In this document: piece by piece, positions 33,736-43,438 of the stretch
How the letters are laid out: each line of letters begins with the position of its first letter
How positions within the stretch are numbered: position 1 is the first letter of the stretch
Notes under the pieces: model-generated
The model's input: the letters and a program-made list of their open reading frames with translations, nothing else
What the model was told of the DNA's origin: nothing
The model's database searches: none
Program-made: the position numbers and the translations under genes
NCBI RefSeq assembly: GCF_030056815.1
Contig: NZ_JASHKR010000010.1
Coordinates: 1 to 64,000, forward strand
Length of the DNA: 64,000 nt
Origin: Rhodococcus sp. IEGM 1379
GTDB lineage: Bacteria > Actinomycetota > Actinomycetes > Mycobacteriales > Mycobacteriaceae
Direction: 5' to 3'

Positions 33736-35211
33736 ATGCAGGTCCACGACATCGTGTTCACCGGCGGCCGCGTGGTCGATCCGGCATCGGGCACCGACGA
33801 GGTTCGTAACATCGCGATCACCGACGGCACAGTTTCCGCTTGGGGCCACGACGCGATCGAAGCCCGCCGGACGATCGATGTGAAGGGTCAGGTGATCTGC
33901 CCCGGATTCATCGATATGCACAGCCACGGACAGGAAATCGCCGAGCAACGGCTGCAGGCGATGGACGGCGTCACGACGGCCCTCGAACTGGAAGCCGGCG
34001 TCATTCCTGTCGCAAAGGCTTACGCGCGAGCATCTTCCGAAGGACGCCCGATCAACTACGGCTACGCGACATCATGGGCACACGCACGGATGATCGAACT
34101 CTCGGGTGCCGATCCCGACGGCGACATCAGAACTCTCCTACACCATCTCGGTGCGCCGAGCTGGCAGGGCGAGCCCACTGCGTCCCAACGTGCACACATT
34201 CTTGAACTCCTTGAAAATGATCTTGCCGCAGGCGCTCTCGGCATCGGAGTCGTGGTCGGGTACGCCCCGAAGTCCGACCCTATGGAATACCTGCAAGTGG
34301 CGGATCTCGCAGCCCGAGCCGGTGTTCCTACCTATACCCATGCGCGCCCGCTCATTTCGATGGATCCGTCGAGCCCGGTGGACGGTGCCGTCGAAATCGT
34401 CCGTGCTGCAGCCGAAACCGGAGCGCACATGCACTACTGCCATGTCAGCAGCACCTCGGGGTCGCACGTCGACCATGCTCTGGCGGTGGTGGCGCAGGTT
34501 CAGGAAGCAGGCTCACGTGTCACCACCGAGGCGTATCCGTACGGTTCCGGGTCGACTGCAGTCGGAGCTGCCTTTCTCGATCCGGACAAGCTGCACCTGA
34601 TGAATCTGACGACGCGATCGCTCACCTTCGTTCCCACTGGGGAACGCATCGAGAACCGCAAGCAGTTGGAGCATCTCCGTGCCACCGACCCCGGCGCCTT
34701 GGTTCTTGTCGAATTCCTCGACGAGAACGACACTCCCACACGCGAGATCCTCGAACGGGCAATGACTTTCGATCGTGCTGCAATAGCCAGCGACGCGATG
34801 CCACTGACCTGGCCCGGACGCACCCCGGCCGATGCACTGCAATGGCCACTACCCCCGACTGCACTCGGCCATCCTCGCGGCGCAGGTACCTACGCACGGG
34901 CAATCCGCACGCTGTACCGCGAGCGCCAACTACTGTCGCTGTCGGACGTCATCGCTCGCTGCTCATTGATCCCCGCACAGATTCTGGAGGAGTCAGTACC
35001 CGCAATGTCGTCCAAGGGTCGCATCAGCCCCGGTAGCGACGCCGACATTGTCGTTTTCGACCCTGAGAGAATTACCGACAACGCCACTTACGTTGACGGC
35101 ACTCGGCCTTCCAGTGGAATCAGCCGGGTACTGGTCGGCGGAGTACCCGTCGTAGATGGAGGCATCCTCGTCGAGGATGCACTGCCAGGTCGACCAATTC
35201 GCCGCTCGTGA
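33736..35211 (+). CDS. N-acyl-D-amino-acid deacylase (amidohydrolase family)
   Basis: A 491-residue amidohydrolase of the D-aminoacylase group. It has the N-terminal beta-sandwich DIVFTGGRVVDPASGTDEVRNIAITDG, metal ligands in PGFIDMHSHG, later His residues in YTHARPL and YCHVSSTSG, an Asp in IASDAMPLTWPG, and the closing GRISPGSDADIVVFDPERITD. It removes acyl groups from N-acyl-D-amino acids. ATG 33736 is preceded by AGGAG; the frame runs back to 33550. Its stop overlaps the start of the PLP enzyme (GTGA). A decayed relative sits at 25101. Confidence 0.87.
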   Translation: MQVHDIVFTGGRVVDPASGTDEVRNIAITDGTVSAWGHDAIEARRTIDVKGQVICPGFIDMHSHGQEIAEQRLQAMDGVTTALELEAGVIPVAKAYARASSEGRPINYGYATSWAHARMIELSGADPDGDIRTLLHHLGAPSWQGEPTASQRAHILELLENDLAAGALGIGVVVGYAPKSDPMEYLQVADLAARAGVPTYTHARPLISMDPSSPVDGAVEIVRAAAETGAHMHYCHVSSTSGSHVDHALAVVAQVQEAGSRVTTEAYPYGSGSTAVGAAFLDPDKLHLMNLTTRSLTFVPTGERIENRKQLEHLRATDPGALVLVEFLDENDTPTREILERAMTFDRAAIASDAMPLTWPGRTPADALQWPLPPTALGHPRGAGTYARAIRTLYRERQLLSLSDVIARCSLIPAQILEESVPAMSSKGRISPGSDADIVVFDPERITDNATYVDGTRPSSGISRVLVGGVPVVDGGILVEDALPGRPIRRS

Positions 35212-36554
35212 CCGCACAAGCACTGACAGAAAGTCTCCCACTCATGAACACTTCACCAGCAGTCAAAGGCACAATCGACGGTATGACCGACAATACGAAC
35301 CCACCAATCGGTTGGCAGCACAAAGCCTTCGGAGCCGACCTCCAAGGTCTGCTCAGTTCCGACCTCGAAGCGCTGGGGATCTCCGCTCTCGACGGCGGCC
35401 TCCCGCTCCCAGTGATGACGCTCAATCATGAAGCGATCTCACACAATCTGGACGTCATGGCACAGTTCTGTGCCGACCACGATGTAGACCTGGCACCTCA
35501 CGCCAAGACCACGATGAGTCCGGAGTTGGTTCGTCGACAACTCGCCGCCGGCGCGTGGGGAATGACCGCGGCAACTGTCGCGCAGGCTCGAATTCTCCGC
35601 GAGTTCGGCGTCGACACCATCGTCATCGCGAGCCAAGTACTCGACCCAGCGGGAATTCGATGGATTTGCGATGTGCAGTCCGCAGATCCCGGATTCTTCG
35701 TCGCCACCTTGGTCGACTCGATCGAGAGCATCCAGCTCATGGAGCGGTTGATCGCGAAAGTCTCACCGAGCAGCAGAATTCGAGTACTCGTCGAACTCGG
35801 CTACGGCAGCGGTCGCGCCGGCGCGCGCACTCTCGACCAAGCCCTCGACGTTGCCCGCGCGGCGTCACAGGCACCGTCGCTCGTCCTCACCGGAGTCGAA
35901 GGTTTCGAGGGCATGATGCCGGGCGCTTCGGTGGCTGACCGTCGCATCTCTGTTGATTCGTATCTCGCAACCGCACGAGTGTTCACAGAACTCTGCCTCG
36001 CGGAGAACCTGTTCGAGAACAACTCCACGAAAGCCCCGCTCCCACTGGTTACCTTCGGCGGCAGCGCATTTCACGATCTGGTAGTCCGCGAGTTCGCCGG
36101 TAGTTGGGCAGCAGACAACGGCGTGCGCGTCGTACTGCGCAGTGGCTGCTACATCACCCACGACCACGGCCTTTACGCCGATACCTCCCCCTGGGCGGAT
36201 GGTCCGATAACGTTACGGGCAGCCGCTGAGGTCTGGGGTGTTGTGCTCTCCCTCCCGGAGCCAGGCCGGGCGATCCTGGGCTTCGGTCGTCGTGACGTTG
36301 GCTCTGACGCGGGCTTCCCCAAAGTTTTGTGGCGACGGCGAGACGGCTCCAATCATCCATCGCGGGAACTAACGATCACTGCCCTCAACGACCAGCACGC
36401 GTACATCGATGTGCCGGCAGGATTCGACGTGCGGGTCGGTGATCTGCTGGGCTGCGGAATCTCTCACCCGTGCACCACTTTCGACAAGTGGTCCCTGATT
36501 CCCGAGGTCGATGAGGATTATCGCGCCGTTGGATTGGTTCACACATTCTTCTGA
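35208..36554 (+). CDS. PLP enzyme of the D-threonine aldolase / D-serine dehydratase-like group
   Basis: A 448-residue fold-III PLP enzyme. The N-terminal alanine-racemase-like barrel carries the cofactor lysine in DLAPHAKTTMSP (K100 from GTG 35208). The C-terminal domain ends in CGISHPCTTFDKWSLIPEVDEDY, where His and Cys bind the metal needed by this group. Members split D-threonine, dehydrate D-serine or cleave D-3-hydroxyaspartate. Coupled to the D-aminoacylase gene, it likely handles the freed D-hydroxy amino acid. ATG 35244 and 35283 are alternative starts. Exact substrate unknown. Confidence 0.85.
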   Translation: MTAQALTESLPLMNTSPAVKGTIDGMTDNTNPPIGWQHKAFGADLQGLLSSDLEALGISALDGGLPLPVMTLNHEAISHNLDVMAQFCADHDVDLAPHAKTTMSPELVRRQLAAGAWGMTAATVAQARILREFGVDTIVIASQVLDPAGIRWICDVQSADPGFFVATLVDSIESIQLMERLIAKVSPSSRIRVLVELGYGSGRAGARTLDQALDVARAASQAPSLVLTGVEGFEGMMPGASVADRRISVDSYLATARVFTELCLAENLFENNSTKAPLPLVTFGGSAFHDLVVREFAGSWAADNGVRVVLRSGCYITHDHGLYADTSPWADGPITLRAAAEVWGVVLSLPEPGRAILGFGRRDVGSDAGFPKVLWRRRDGSNHPSRELTITALNDQHAYIDVPAGFDVRVGDLLGCGISHPCTTFDKWSLIPEVDEDYRAVGLVHTFF

Positions 36555-36784
36555 CCAACGGCAAGTCGTCCCACGCTTCACATGGCAGCTCGCCTGCGCA
36601 ACCTGCAATCGACAACCGCCCTCGGTCCGGTTCCCGCCCTGGCTGCCGTCATCTCGATCACGCTCATTCGTCCATCGCTGTGAACACTTCGGACAAGACT
36701 TACCAGCTGAACCTGAACTTCCCCGTTTCCCCGGATATTTCCGAATCAGGATTGATCGTGGAGACCCACGAAGGACATCATCGT

Positions 36785-36874
36785 GGGAGGTATTCGCCGG
36801 AGCTGCGTGAGCGCGCAGTGCGGTTCTATCGAGAGTCGGATCCGAAGGCGGTGCTCCGGAGGCTTCACGCGGCG
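36785..36874 (+). pseudogene. IS3-type transposase OrfA remnant
   Basis: About 30 residues, RYSPELRERAVRFYRESDPKAVLRRLHAA, match the start of IS3-family OrfA proteins (helix-turn-helix region). No inverted repeats, OrfB or target duplication can be seen nearby. The remaining parts of the 36555-37031 gap contain no gene I can support. The remnant suggests past insertion between the D-aminoacylase pair and the second SBP operon. Confidence 0.55.
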
Positions 36875-37031
36875 GGCGGCTCCGAGGCAAGTTTATCGGT
36901 CGGCGCCTCGACCACTGATAGTGACGATCGGACAGATTCGGGCGCTCACTGTGAGCCATTTCAACGAGACCTGGGCCACGTCTCTCGCACAACATTGATC
37001 AACGACTTCCTTCGATCAAAAGGTGCATCAG

Positions 37032-38642
37032 ATGAAAGTTCGCTCAGCTCCCACCGCAGCACTGGTCACGATCGGCATTCTCACTATCACCTCGTGTGGA
37101 AGCACGGCTGATTCTGGTGGCAAGCCTTCCGGCGACTACGCCAAGGACGGCGCTTTCACTACGATCGTGAACACTGACCCAGGCAACCTTCACCCCCTGA
37201 TCACCAACCTGAACTCCACGCAAGCGATCAACAGCTATACCAACGACTCCCTGTTGGCAATCAACCCCAAGACTCGTGCAGCAGGCGAGTATCTGGCCGA
37301 AAAATGGAGCGACAACGGAACTTCGCTGAGTTTCACCCTCAAGAAGGGGATCGCGTGCGAGGACGGCACGACCTTCACCGCTCAGACTGCGGCGGACAAC
37401 ATCAACTGGGTCGTCGACAAGAAGAACGGCTCGCCATGGCTGGGAGCGTCCGTCCCCGAATCAGCAGTAGCTACTGCTGACGGGGACGAGCTCACGGTCA
37501 AGACCGCAGAGCCAGCACCATTCCTCCTCGAGCGCATCGGAGCGCTCAAACTCGCCTGTAAGGCAGCGCTCGACGACCCGTCGAGTGTCCGCAACGGCAG
37601 CAATGGAACCGGCCTGTTCAAGGTCACCGACGTAGTGGCCAACGACCACGTCACGCTCGAGCGCCGCGACGGATACAACTGGGGACCGAACGGTGAAACG
37701 ACCTCCGACACGCTCGGAGTACCCAAGACCGTCACGATCAAGGTAGTGACCGACGCCGCGACGACAGCGAACCTGGTCGTCACAGGAACTGTCAACGCGG
37801 CGCCGGTCGCCGGTGCGGATATCGAACGCGTGGAGGCTGCCGGCCTGGAATCGATGACGTCCAATACCTTGAGCGGGCAGTTCATCTTCAACCACAATGC
37901 GGCAGTCCCCACCAAGGACGAGGCGGTGCGCACAGCACTCGTGCAGGCAATCGATCTCGACGATTACACGGACATCAACACCGGCAGCAAGGGTTCACGA
38001 GCTACGGCATTGGCAGTGGTCGATCCGAGGGCGTGTGACTTCGACAGCGTCGCCGGTGCAGTTCCGAAGTTCGACATGGCTGCAGCGAAGAAGACTCTCG
38101 GCGACGCCGGCTGGAAGCCCGGATCGGACGGTGTTCTGACCAAGGACGGTCAAGGTCTGCAACTGACCGTCATCTTCGCCAACTTCCGCGATACCACCTC
38201 TGCCGCAGCCGAATACGCAATGAAGCAGTGGCAAGAACTCGGGGCGAAGGTGGAGTTGCGCGGCGGCGACAACAACTTCAACATCTCCAACACGTTCGCG
38301 GCGAAGGATCTGACCTCGTGGTCGATCTCGATCGGACTGACCGTCCAGAGCGACACCCCCAGCATCTTCGTTCCGTACTTCTCCGGCCCAACTCCGCCGG
38401 CAGGTGTCAACTTCGCATCGATCGACAATCCGAAGTACACCGAACTGGTCGCGAAGGCCTCGGTTCTTCCCGGCCGGGAATCCTGCACGGTATGGAAGGA
38501 AGCGGAACAGGCGCTGTTCACGTCTTCTGACGTCATTCCGGTATCCACGTCGCCGAGCTACATGTTCTTCAATGGCGCAACGGCCTTGTACGCGCCGATT
38601 GGCGGCGCCCTGGCGGGGCCAGGCATCCGTGTTCTGAAATAG
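37032..38642 (+). CDS. Oligopeptide-binding lipoprotein, second copy
   Basis: A 536-residue family 5 solute-binding lipoprotein (signal LVTIGILTITSC). It is clearly paralogous to the one at 11890: compare LAEKWSDNGTSLSFTLKKGIACEDGTTFTAQTAADNINWVVDKKNGS and RRDGYNWGPNGETTSDTLGVPKTV. AAGGTG precedes ATG 37032. No permease or ATPase gene accompanies it, so it may feed the transporter at 13.5-17.2 kb. It is followed after 53 nt by the S9-S12 peptidase fusion, so import and cleavage would be co-expressed. Confidence 0.92.
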   Translation: MKVRSAPTAALVTIGILTITSCGSTADSGGKPSGDYAKDGAFTTIVNTDPGNLHPLITNLNSTQAINSYTNDSLLAINPKTRAAGEYLAEKWSDNGTSLSFTLKKGIACEDGTTFTAQTAADNINWVVDKKNGSPWLGASVPESAVATADGDELTVKTAEPAPFLLERIGALKLACKAALDDPSSVRNGSNGTGLFKVTDVVANDHVTLERRDGYNWGPNGETTSDTLGVPKTVTIKVVTDAATTANLVVTGTVNAAPVAGADIERVEAAGLESMTSNTLSGQFIFNHNAAVPTKDEAVRTALVQAIDLDDYTDINTGSKGSRATALAVVDPRACDFDSVAGAVPKFDMAAAKKTLGDAGWKPGSDGVLTKDGQGLQLTVIFANFRDTTSAAAEYAMKQWQELGAKVELRGGDNNFNISNTFAAKDLTSWSISIGLTVQSDTPSIFVPYFSGPTPPAGVNFASIDNPKYTELVAKASVLPGRESCTVWKEAEQALFTSSDVIPVSTSPSYMFFNGATALYAPIGGALAGPGIRVLK

Positions 38643-38695
38643 TCCGGAAGACAAAGCTTTACGTCTGAAAATACTCTCCGATTCGAAGGAACTAC

Positions 38696-41600
38696 ATGAG
38701 CACCCGTCCATTTTTTCTCGACGACCTGCATCGCGTGGTCACGCCCTCTGAAACCGCAATTTCACCCGACGGCACCCTCGTCGTCTTCGTCCGCTCGGAA
38801 ACAGTTGTGGGAATGGCGACGACATCGCTGTGGGTGGTCTCTCGCGAAAACGAACCCCGTCGACTCACTTCGGGACCCGCTGATTCCGCTCCCCGGTTCT
38901 CGCCGGACGGCACCTCGATCGCCTTCCTTCGGAAGGTCGGCGATTCCGCGCAGCTCCATCTCATCCAGATAAGCGGTGGCGAGGCCGATACCCTCACCAC
39001 CGCAGTATCACTCCCCCTCGGCGCAGGTACACCGGTCTGGAACCCCGATGGAAGCGCGATTGCATTCGCCGCAGTGGTCTCACGCTCGGACTCCACCGAT
39101 CCGAACGCTCCCATCGTCACCGACCGACTCGGATACAAGGTGGACGGTGCCGGTTGGCTCGGCACGTACCGGCGTCACCTGCACATCGTCGATCTCGAGT
39201 CGAAGGCAGTTCGACGTCTCACCGACGGCGACTGGAACACAGACGTACCGTCTTGGTCTCCCGACGGCCAGGCTCTTTCCTTCACGGCAAATCTGGAGCC
39301 GGACAGCGATCTGACCCTCACGTTCAGTGCCTACCGAATCCTCGTCGACGACCCGGCAGTCCCACCGCAGCGACTCGGTCACGCCACCGGCGTGCAAGGC
39401 TCCACATTGTGGCACCCGAGCGGCGATTCGGTCATCGCGATCGGCACAGCCGAGATCCGCGTCGGATCCGCAGACCTGATCCGACTGTCCGTTCCCGACT
39501 CAACCGAGACACCTGTCGACGTCACTCTGACCGCTCATCTCGATCGCAACGTCATGCCCGGTGCACCGGGCTACCCCGGTGGCACACCAGCACTTTCGAA
39601 CACCCGCGACGAAATCGTCTTCTGTCTCCGCGATCGCGGATGGACGCATCTGCACGCGATCGACATCGAAACCGGCACTACTCGACCCCTCGTTGCCAAC
39701 CCCAACGAAGTTGTCTCTGCGCTCTCCGTTGCCAGTAACGCTCGCGTGGCCTCCGTCATCGTCACCACGCAGCAGTCATTCGGTGAGGTCGCACTCGTCG
39801 ACCTCGACAGCGGTGCCGTCACCACGCTGACGAACCTCACGGCAGAAGCGCTCCCCGAGGTGACATTGTTTGCCGCCGAGGAACGCGAATTCCCGATCTC
39901 CGACGGCCGCACCGTACACGGTTGGCTGCTGTCCTCCCCCGAAACCGACGGCGCTTCACCACTTCTGCTCGACATCCACGGCGGTCCCCACAACGCCTGG
40001 ACTGGAGTTGCCGACGCATATCACCCCGCCCACCAGGTTCTCGCAGCACAGGGTTGGCGCATTCTCACCCTCAACCCCCGCGGATCGGACGGATACGGCG
40101 AGGACTTCATGTACGCCCTCAAGGGCGCCTGGGGAACTTCGGATCAAGCCGACTTCCTCGAGCCGCTCGATGCGCTGATCGCAGAAGGTCTTGCCGACGC
40201 CGACCGCCTCGCCATCGCCGGATACAGCTATGGCGGCTACAGCACCTGCCACCTCACCTCACAGACCGATCGTTTCGCCGCAGCCGTAGCCGGCGGGCTG
40301 ATCTGCGATTTCGGCGCCTTGGCCGGAGTCGGCGATTTCGGTCCGCACCTGGCATCACTCGCCACCGGCACGACGGTCCGCGAAAACGCGGCCAAGCTCC
40401 TGACTGTTTCTCCCATCGCCGCTGTGAAGAACGTGGTGACTCCGACGCTGATCTTGCACGGCAAGTCCGACGAACGGTGCCCGCTCGGTCAGGCCGAGGC
40501 CTGGTTCGCAGCACTGCGCCAGCAGCATGTGCCCGCCCGACTGGTGGCGTACCCCGGCGCAAGCCACGGTTTCCTGGCCAACGGTTCGATCGCACACCGA
40601 ATCGATTACAGCACGCGGCTGATTGAATGGGTAGAGCGCTACACCGCCGCGGAGCTGCCGACGGCCGGCCTGGCCAACGCGTCTGCCGGAGCCGACGTCT
40701 GGAAGCGCTCACTGGACGTACTGAGTGAACGCTACGGTGTCACCGGCGCTCAATTCGGTATCCTCACACTCGATTCCGAGGGGCGGGAGATCACTCGAAC
40801 GACGGTGGCTTCCGGCGTGGTCAATGCGAACACCGAGGTGAAGGTCTCCACCGAATCGCTGTTCCAGATCGGATCCATCACCAAGGTGTGGACGACCATG
40901 CTCGTCGTGCAGCTGGTCGACGATGGCCTGCTCGATCTCGATGCCACGGTCCGGTCGATCCTGCCGGACTTCGCACTGGAAGACGAGGAAACGGCCGCAC
41001 GCGTCACGGTTCATGCTCTTCTGAACCACCGCAACGGAATCGACGGCGATCGCTTCATCGACAAGGGCCGTGGCGACGACGTCGTCGAACGCTACGTAGG
41101 GGGCCTCCGCGAATTCCGTCAGGTTCATCCATTCGAGGACGGTTTCGCGTATTCGAACTCCGCGTTTGTCCTCGCAGCTCGCATCGTCGAGGTTCTCCGC
41201 GGCGGCATCTGGGACGATATCCTCAAGGAGCGGATCATCGATCCGCTAGGTCTCGAGCACACGGTCACCCTGACCGGTGATATTCCGAGATACTCTGCGG
41301 CAGCGGGCCATACCGCGAACTCGGTTGTGATGCCCGTCTGGCCGATCACCCGCTCGATGGGGCCGGCCGGCTGCATCACAGCCAGCATCGGGGATCTGCT
41401 CACCTTCGCCGAACTCGGACTCCTCGAGGGCCGGAGCGTCGACGGCGTGCGGATCGTGTCGGAAGAATCGGCCGTCGCGATGCGTACACCCGAAATCGAT
41501 CTCAGTGAGCTGTTCCCAGACAAGTCCGGCTGGGGTTTGGGATGGTTCCACGAAAACTGTTCGGGTGAAGAGACTTTCGGGCACGATGGCAGCACCATCG

Positions 41601-42070
41601 GACAGCACGCATATCTGCGTGTCTTCCCCCGCCACAATGTCGCCATCGCACTGCTGACCACCGGTGGCAAAGCTGACGGACTATATCGTGATCTCTTCAC
41701 CGAGGCCGCAACGGAATTGGTAGGACTCAAACCCCCGCAGGCCCTTGCCCCGCACCCCTCGAGCGCGGAGTCGATTCCGGATTCGGTTCTGGGCAAGTAC
41801 AGTTCGGGCGGAATCGCAATCGAGTTCCGTCGTGGCGAATCGGCGGACGAAGCCGTGATCACCGATCTCGGCGAGGTCGCCCCGAATCCAGAGGAAGATG
41901 ATTCGGCCCCCAAGAAGACCGAATCGGTAGTCACTCTCGTACCGTCGCAGATACCAGGCACCTGGACCACCCGCCAGCCCGGCGCCGCCGGTTGGACGAC
42001 GGTGCGGCCGCATCGCGGCGGCGTGTACGTCGGATTCCGGTTCCTACCACGGGTAGATGCCCGCCGATGA
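38696..42070 (+). CDS. Fusion of S9 prolyl-oligopeptidase-type peptidase with S12 beta-lactamase-fold hydrolase
   Basis: The 1124-residue protein joins two serine peptidases. Residues 1-~390 are beta-propeller repeats (AISPDGTLVVFV, RFSPDGTSIAFL, SWSPDGQALSF). Residues ~400-650 are an S9C acylaminoacyl-peptidase-like catalytic domain: Ser in GYSYGGY (near 511), Asp in HGKSDERCP (near 591), His in ASHGF (near 624). Residues ~665-1124 are an S12 domain: IGSITK (near 727), YSN in AYSNSAF (near 819), HDGSTIG (near 963) and a C-terminal tail. No signal peptide. Both active sites look intact. It could degrade imported peptides of mixed chirality. The stop overlaps the M20D start. Confidence 0.9.
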   Translation: MSTRPFFLDDLHRVVTPSETAISPDGTLVVFVRSETVVGMATTSLWVVSRENEPRRLTSGPADSAPRFSPDGTSIAFLRKVGDSAQLHLIQISGGEADTLTTAVSLPLGAGTPVWNPDGSAIAFAAVVSRSDSTDPNAPIVTDRLGYKVDGAGWLGTYRRHLHIVDLESKAVRRLTDGDWNTDVPSWSPDGQALSFTANLEPDSDLTLTFSAYRILVDDPAVPPQRLGHATGVQGSTLWHPSGDSVIAIGTAEIRVGSADLIRLSVPDSTETPVDVTLTAHLDRNVMPGAPGYPGGTPALSNTRDEIVFCLRDRGWTHLHAIDIETGTTRPLVANPNEVVSALSVASNARVASVIVTTQQSFGEVALVDLDSGAVTTLTNLTAEALPEVTLFAAEEREFPISDGRTVHGWLLSSPETDGASPLLLDIHGGPHNAWTGVADAYHPAHQVLAAQGWRILTLNPRGSDGYGEDFMYALKGAWGTSDQADFLEPLDALIAEGLADADRLAIAGYSYGGYSTCHLTSQTDRFAAAVAGGLICDFGALAGVGDFGPHLASLATGTTVRENAAKLLTVSPIAAVKNVVTPTLILHGKSDERCPLGQAEAWFAALRQQHVPARLVAYPGASHGFLANGSIAHRIDYSTRLIEWVERYTAAELPTAGLANASAGADVWKRSLDVLSERYGVTGAQFGILTLDSEGREITRTTVASGVVNANTEVKVSTESLFQIGSITKVWTTMLVVQLVDDGLLDLDATVRSILPDFALEDEETAARVTVHALLNHRNGIDGDRFIDKGRGDDVVERYVGGLREFRQVHPFEDGFAYSNSAFVLAARIVEVLRGGIWDDILKERIIDPLGLEHTVTLTGDIPRYSAAAGHTANSVVMPVWPITRSMGPAGCITASIGDLLTFAELGLLEGRSVDGVRIVSEESAVAMRTPEIDLSELFPDKSGWGLGWFHENCSGEETFGHDGSTIGQHAYLRVFPRHNVAIALLTTGGKADGLYRDLFTEAATELVGLKPPQALAPHPSSAESIPDSVLGKYSSGGIAIEFRRGESADEAVITDLGEVAPNPEEDDSAPKKTESVVTLVPSQIPGTWTTRQPGAAGWTTVRPHRGGVYVGFRFLPRVDARR

Positions 42071-43407
42071 CCGATACACCCACATTGCGGTACACGAACG
42101 CCGCAACACCGAACGCCACCGAACTCAAGGAATTAAAGATGCAAGAACAGTTGCAAGATAATTGGATGACTGCCGCCGCCGACAACACCCTGCCCACGAA
42201 CATTCGCGCGCTCTACCAGGATCTGCACCGAAACCCCGAACTGTCCTTCGCCGAAACACGCACCGCCGGCATCGCCGCCGATCACCTACGAGCGGCGGGA
42301 TTCGACGTACTCAGCGGTGTGGGACGTACCGGGGTGGTCGGTGTGCTGCGCAACGGCCACGGCCCGACCGTGCTGCTACGTGCGGACATGGACGCACTGC
42401 CCGTGAAAGAAGAGACCGGCCTCGACTACGCAAGCACAGCCACCGGCATCGGCCCCGACGGAGCCGAAGTGCCGGTGATGCATGCCTGCGGCCACGACGT
42501 CCACGTAACCTGCCTGATCGGTGCGGCCGAACACCTCGCCGCGACCCGCTCACAGTGGAACGGAACACTGATCGCACTGTTCCAACCGGCCGAAGAGGTA
42601 GGCGCCGGAGCCCGCGCGATGATCGCCGACGGCCTCTACGACCGCGTCCCCCGCCCGGATGTAGTTCTCGGGCAGCACGTCGGCCCTGCCCCGGCCGGCT
42701 GTGTCGGCGTCCGCCCGGGTGCCGCGTTCGCCTCCGAGGACAGTATCGACATCACCGTCTTCGGGCGCGGCGGGCACGGCTCCCGACCGGAGACGACCAT
42801 CGACCCCGTAGTAATCGCCGCCGCAATCGTGCTGCGCCTCCAGAGCGTCGTAGCGCGGGAGATCGCGCCCCAGGAAACCGCCGTCGTCACGGTCGGACAA
42901 ATCCACGCGGGCAACAAGAACAACATCATCGCGGCCACCGCGACGCTGGGTTTGAGCGTCCGTGCGTACTCACAGACGGTGCGCACGCGCATACTCTCGG
43001 CGATCGACCGCATCGTCCGAGCCGAAGCAGTCGCATCCGGCGCCGAACGTGAACCCCTCATCGAATTCGCGGAATCTATCCCGGTGACCGTGAACGAACC
43101 CGCCGCCACCGAACGCACCAATAGCGCCTTTCGAGCGGCATTCGGCTCCGATGCGGTCTACGACCCGGGACAGGTGAGTGGCAGCGAGGATGTCGGCGAG
43201 CTCGCCACCGCGGCCGGGGCCCCGCTCGTGTACTGGATACTGGGCGGTACGGACGCGCGCGAGTTTGCGGCCGCAGTGGCTGCCGGAACCGCCGAGCAGG
43301 AGATCGCGTCGAATCACTCGCCGCACTTCGCCCCGGTGATCGACCCGACACTCGACCGAGGGATCGAAGCTTTAATTGTGGCGGCGCGAGAATGGCTGGG
43401 ATCGTGA
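42067..43407 (+). CDS. M20D amidohydrolase (N-acyl amino acid hydrolase, HipO-like)
   Basis: A 446-residue M20D enzyme. Motifs are LYQDLHRNPELSFAE, LLRADMDALPVKEETGL, MHACGHDVHV, FQPAEEVGAGARAMI and a late NHSPHFAPVID, with the lid domain beginning IDITVFGRGGHGSRPE. It would release L-amino acids from N-acyl amino acids. ATG 42067 overlaps the peptidase-fusion stop. An alternative start, ATG 42139 (MQEQLQDN), has AAGGA 7 nt upstream, and this region is nearly identical to one in the gene at 8455. Last gene of the second peptide operon. Confidence 0.87.
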   Translation: MTDTPTLRYTNAATPNATELKELKMQEQLQDNWMTAAADNTLPTNIRALYQDLHRNPELSFAETRTAGIAADHLRAAGFDVLSGVGRTGVVGVLRNGHGPTVLLRADMDALPVKEETGLDYASTATGIGPDGAEVPVMHACGHDVHVTCLIGAAEHLAATRSQWNGTLIALFQPAEEVGAGARAMIADGLYDRVPRPDVVLGQHVGPAPAGCVGVRPGAAFASEDSIDITVFGRGGHGSRPETTIDPVVIAAAIVLRLQSVVAREIAPQETAVVTVGQIHAGNKNNIIAATATLGLSVRAYSQTVRTRILSAIDRIVRAEAVASGAEREPLIEFAESIPVTVNEPAATERTNSAFRAAFGSDAVYDPGQVSGSEDVGELATAAGAPLVYWILGGTDAREFAAAVAAGTAEQEIASNHSPHFAPVIDPTLDRGIEALIVAAREWLGS

Positions 43408-43438
43408 ATGTGCATGTCGTGGCGGCGGTCCCGAAGTA

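Noticed and set aside
8455-42070. Reading the island as a beta-lactam resistance cluster
   Set aside because: Most penicillin-fold proteins lack export signals and are paired with peptide import, D-aminopeptidase and racemase genes; no efflux or typical resistance regulator is present.
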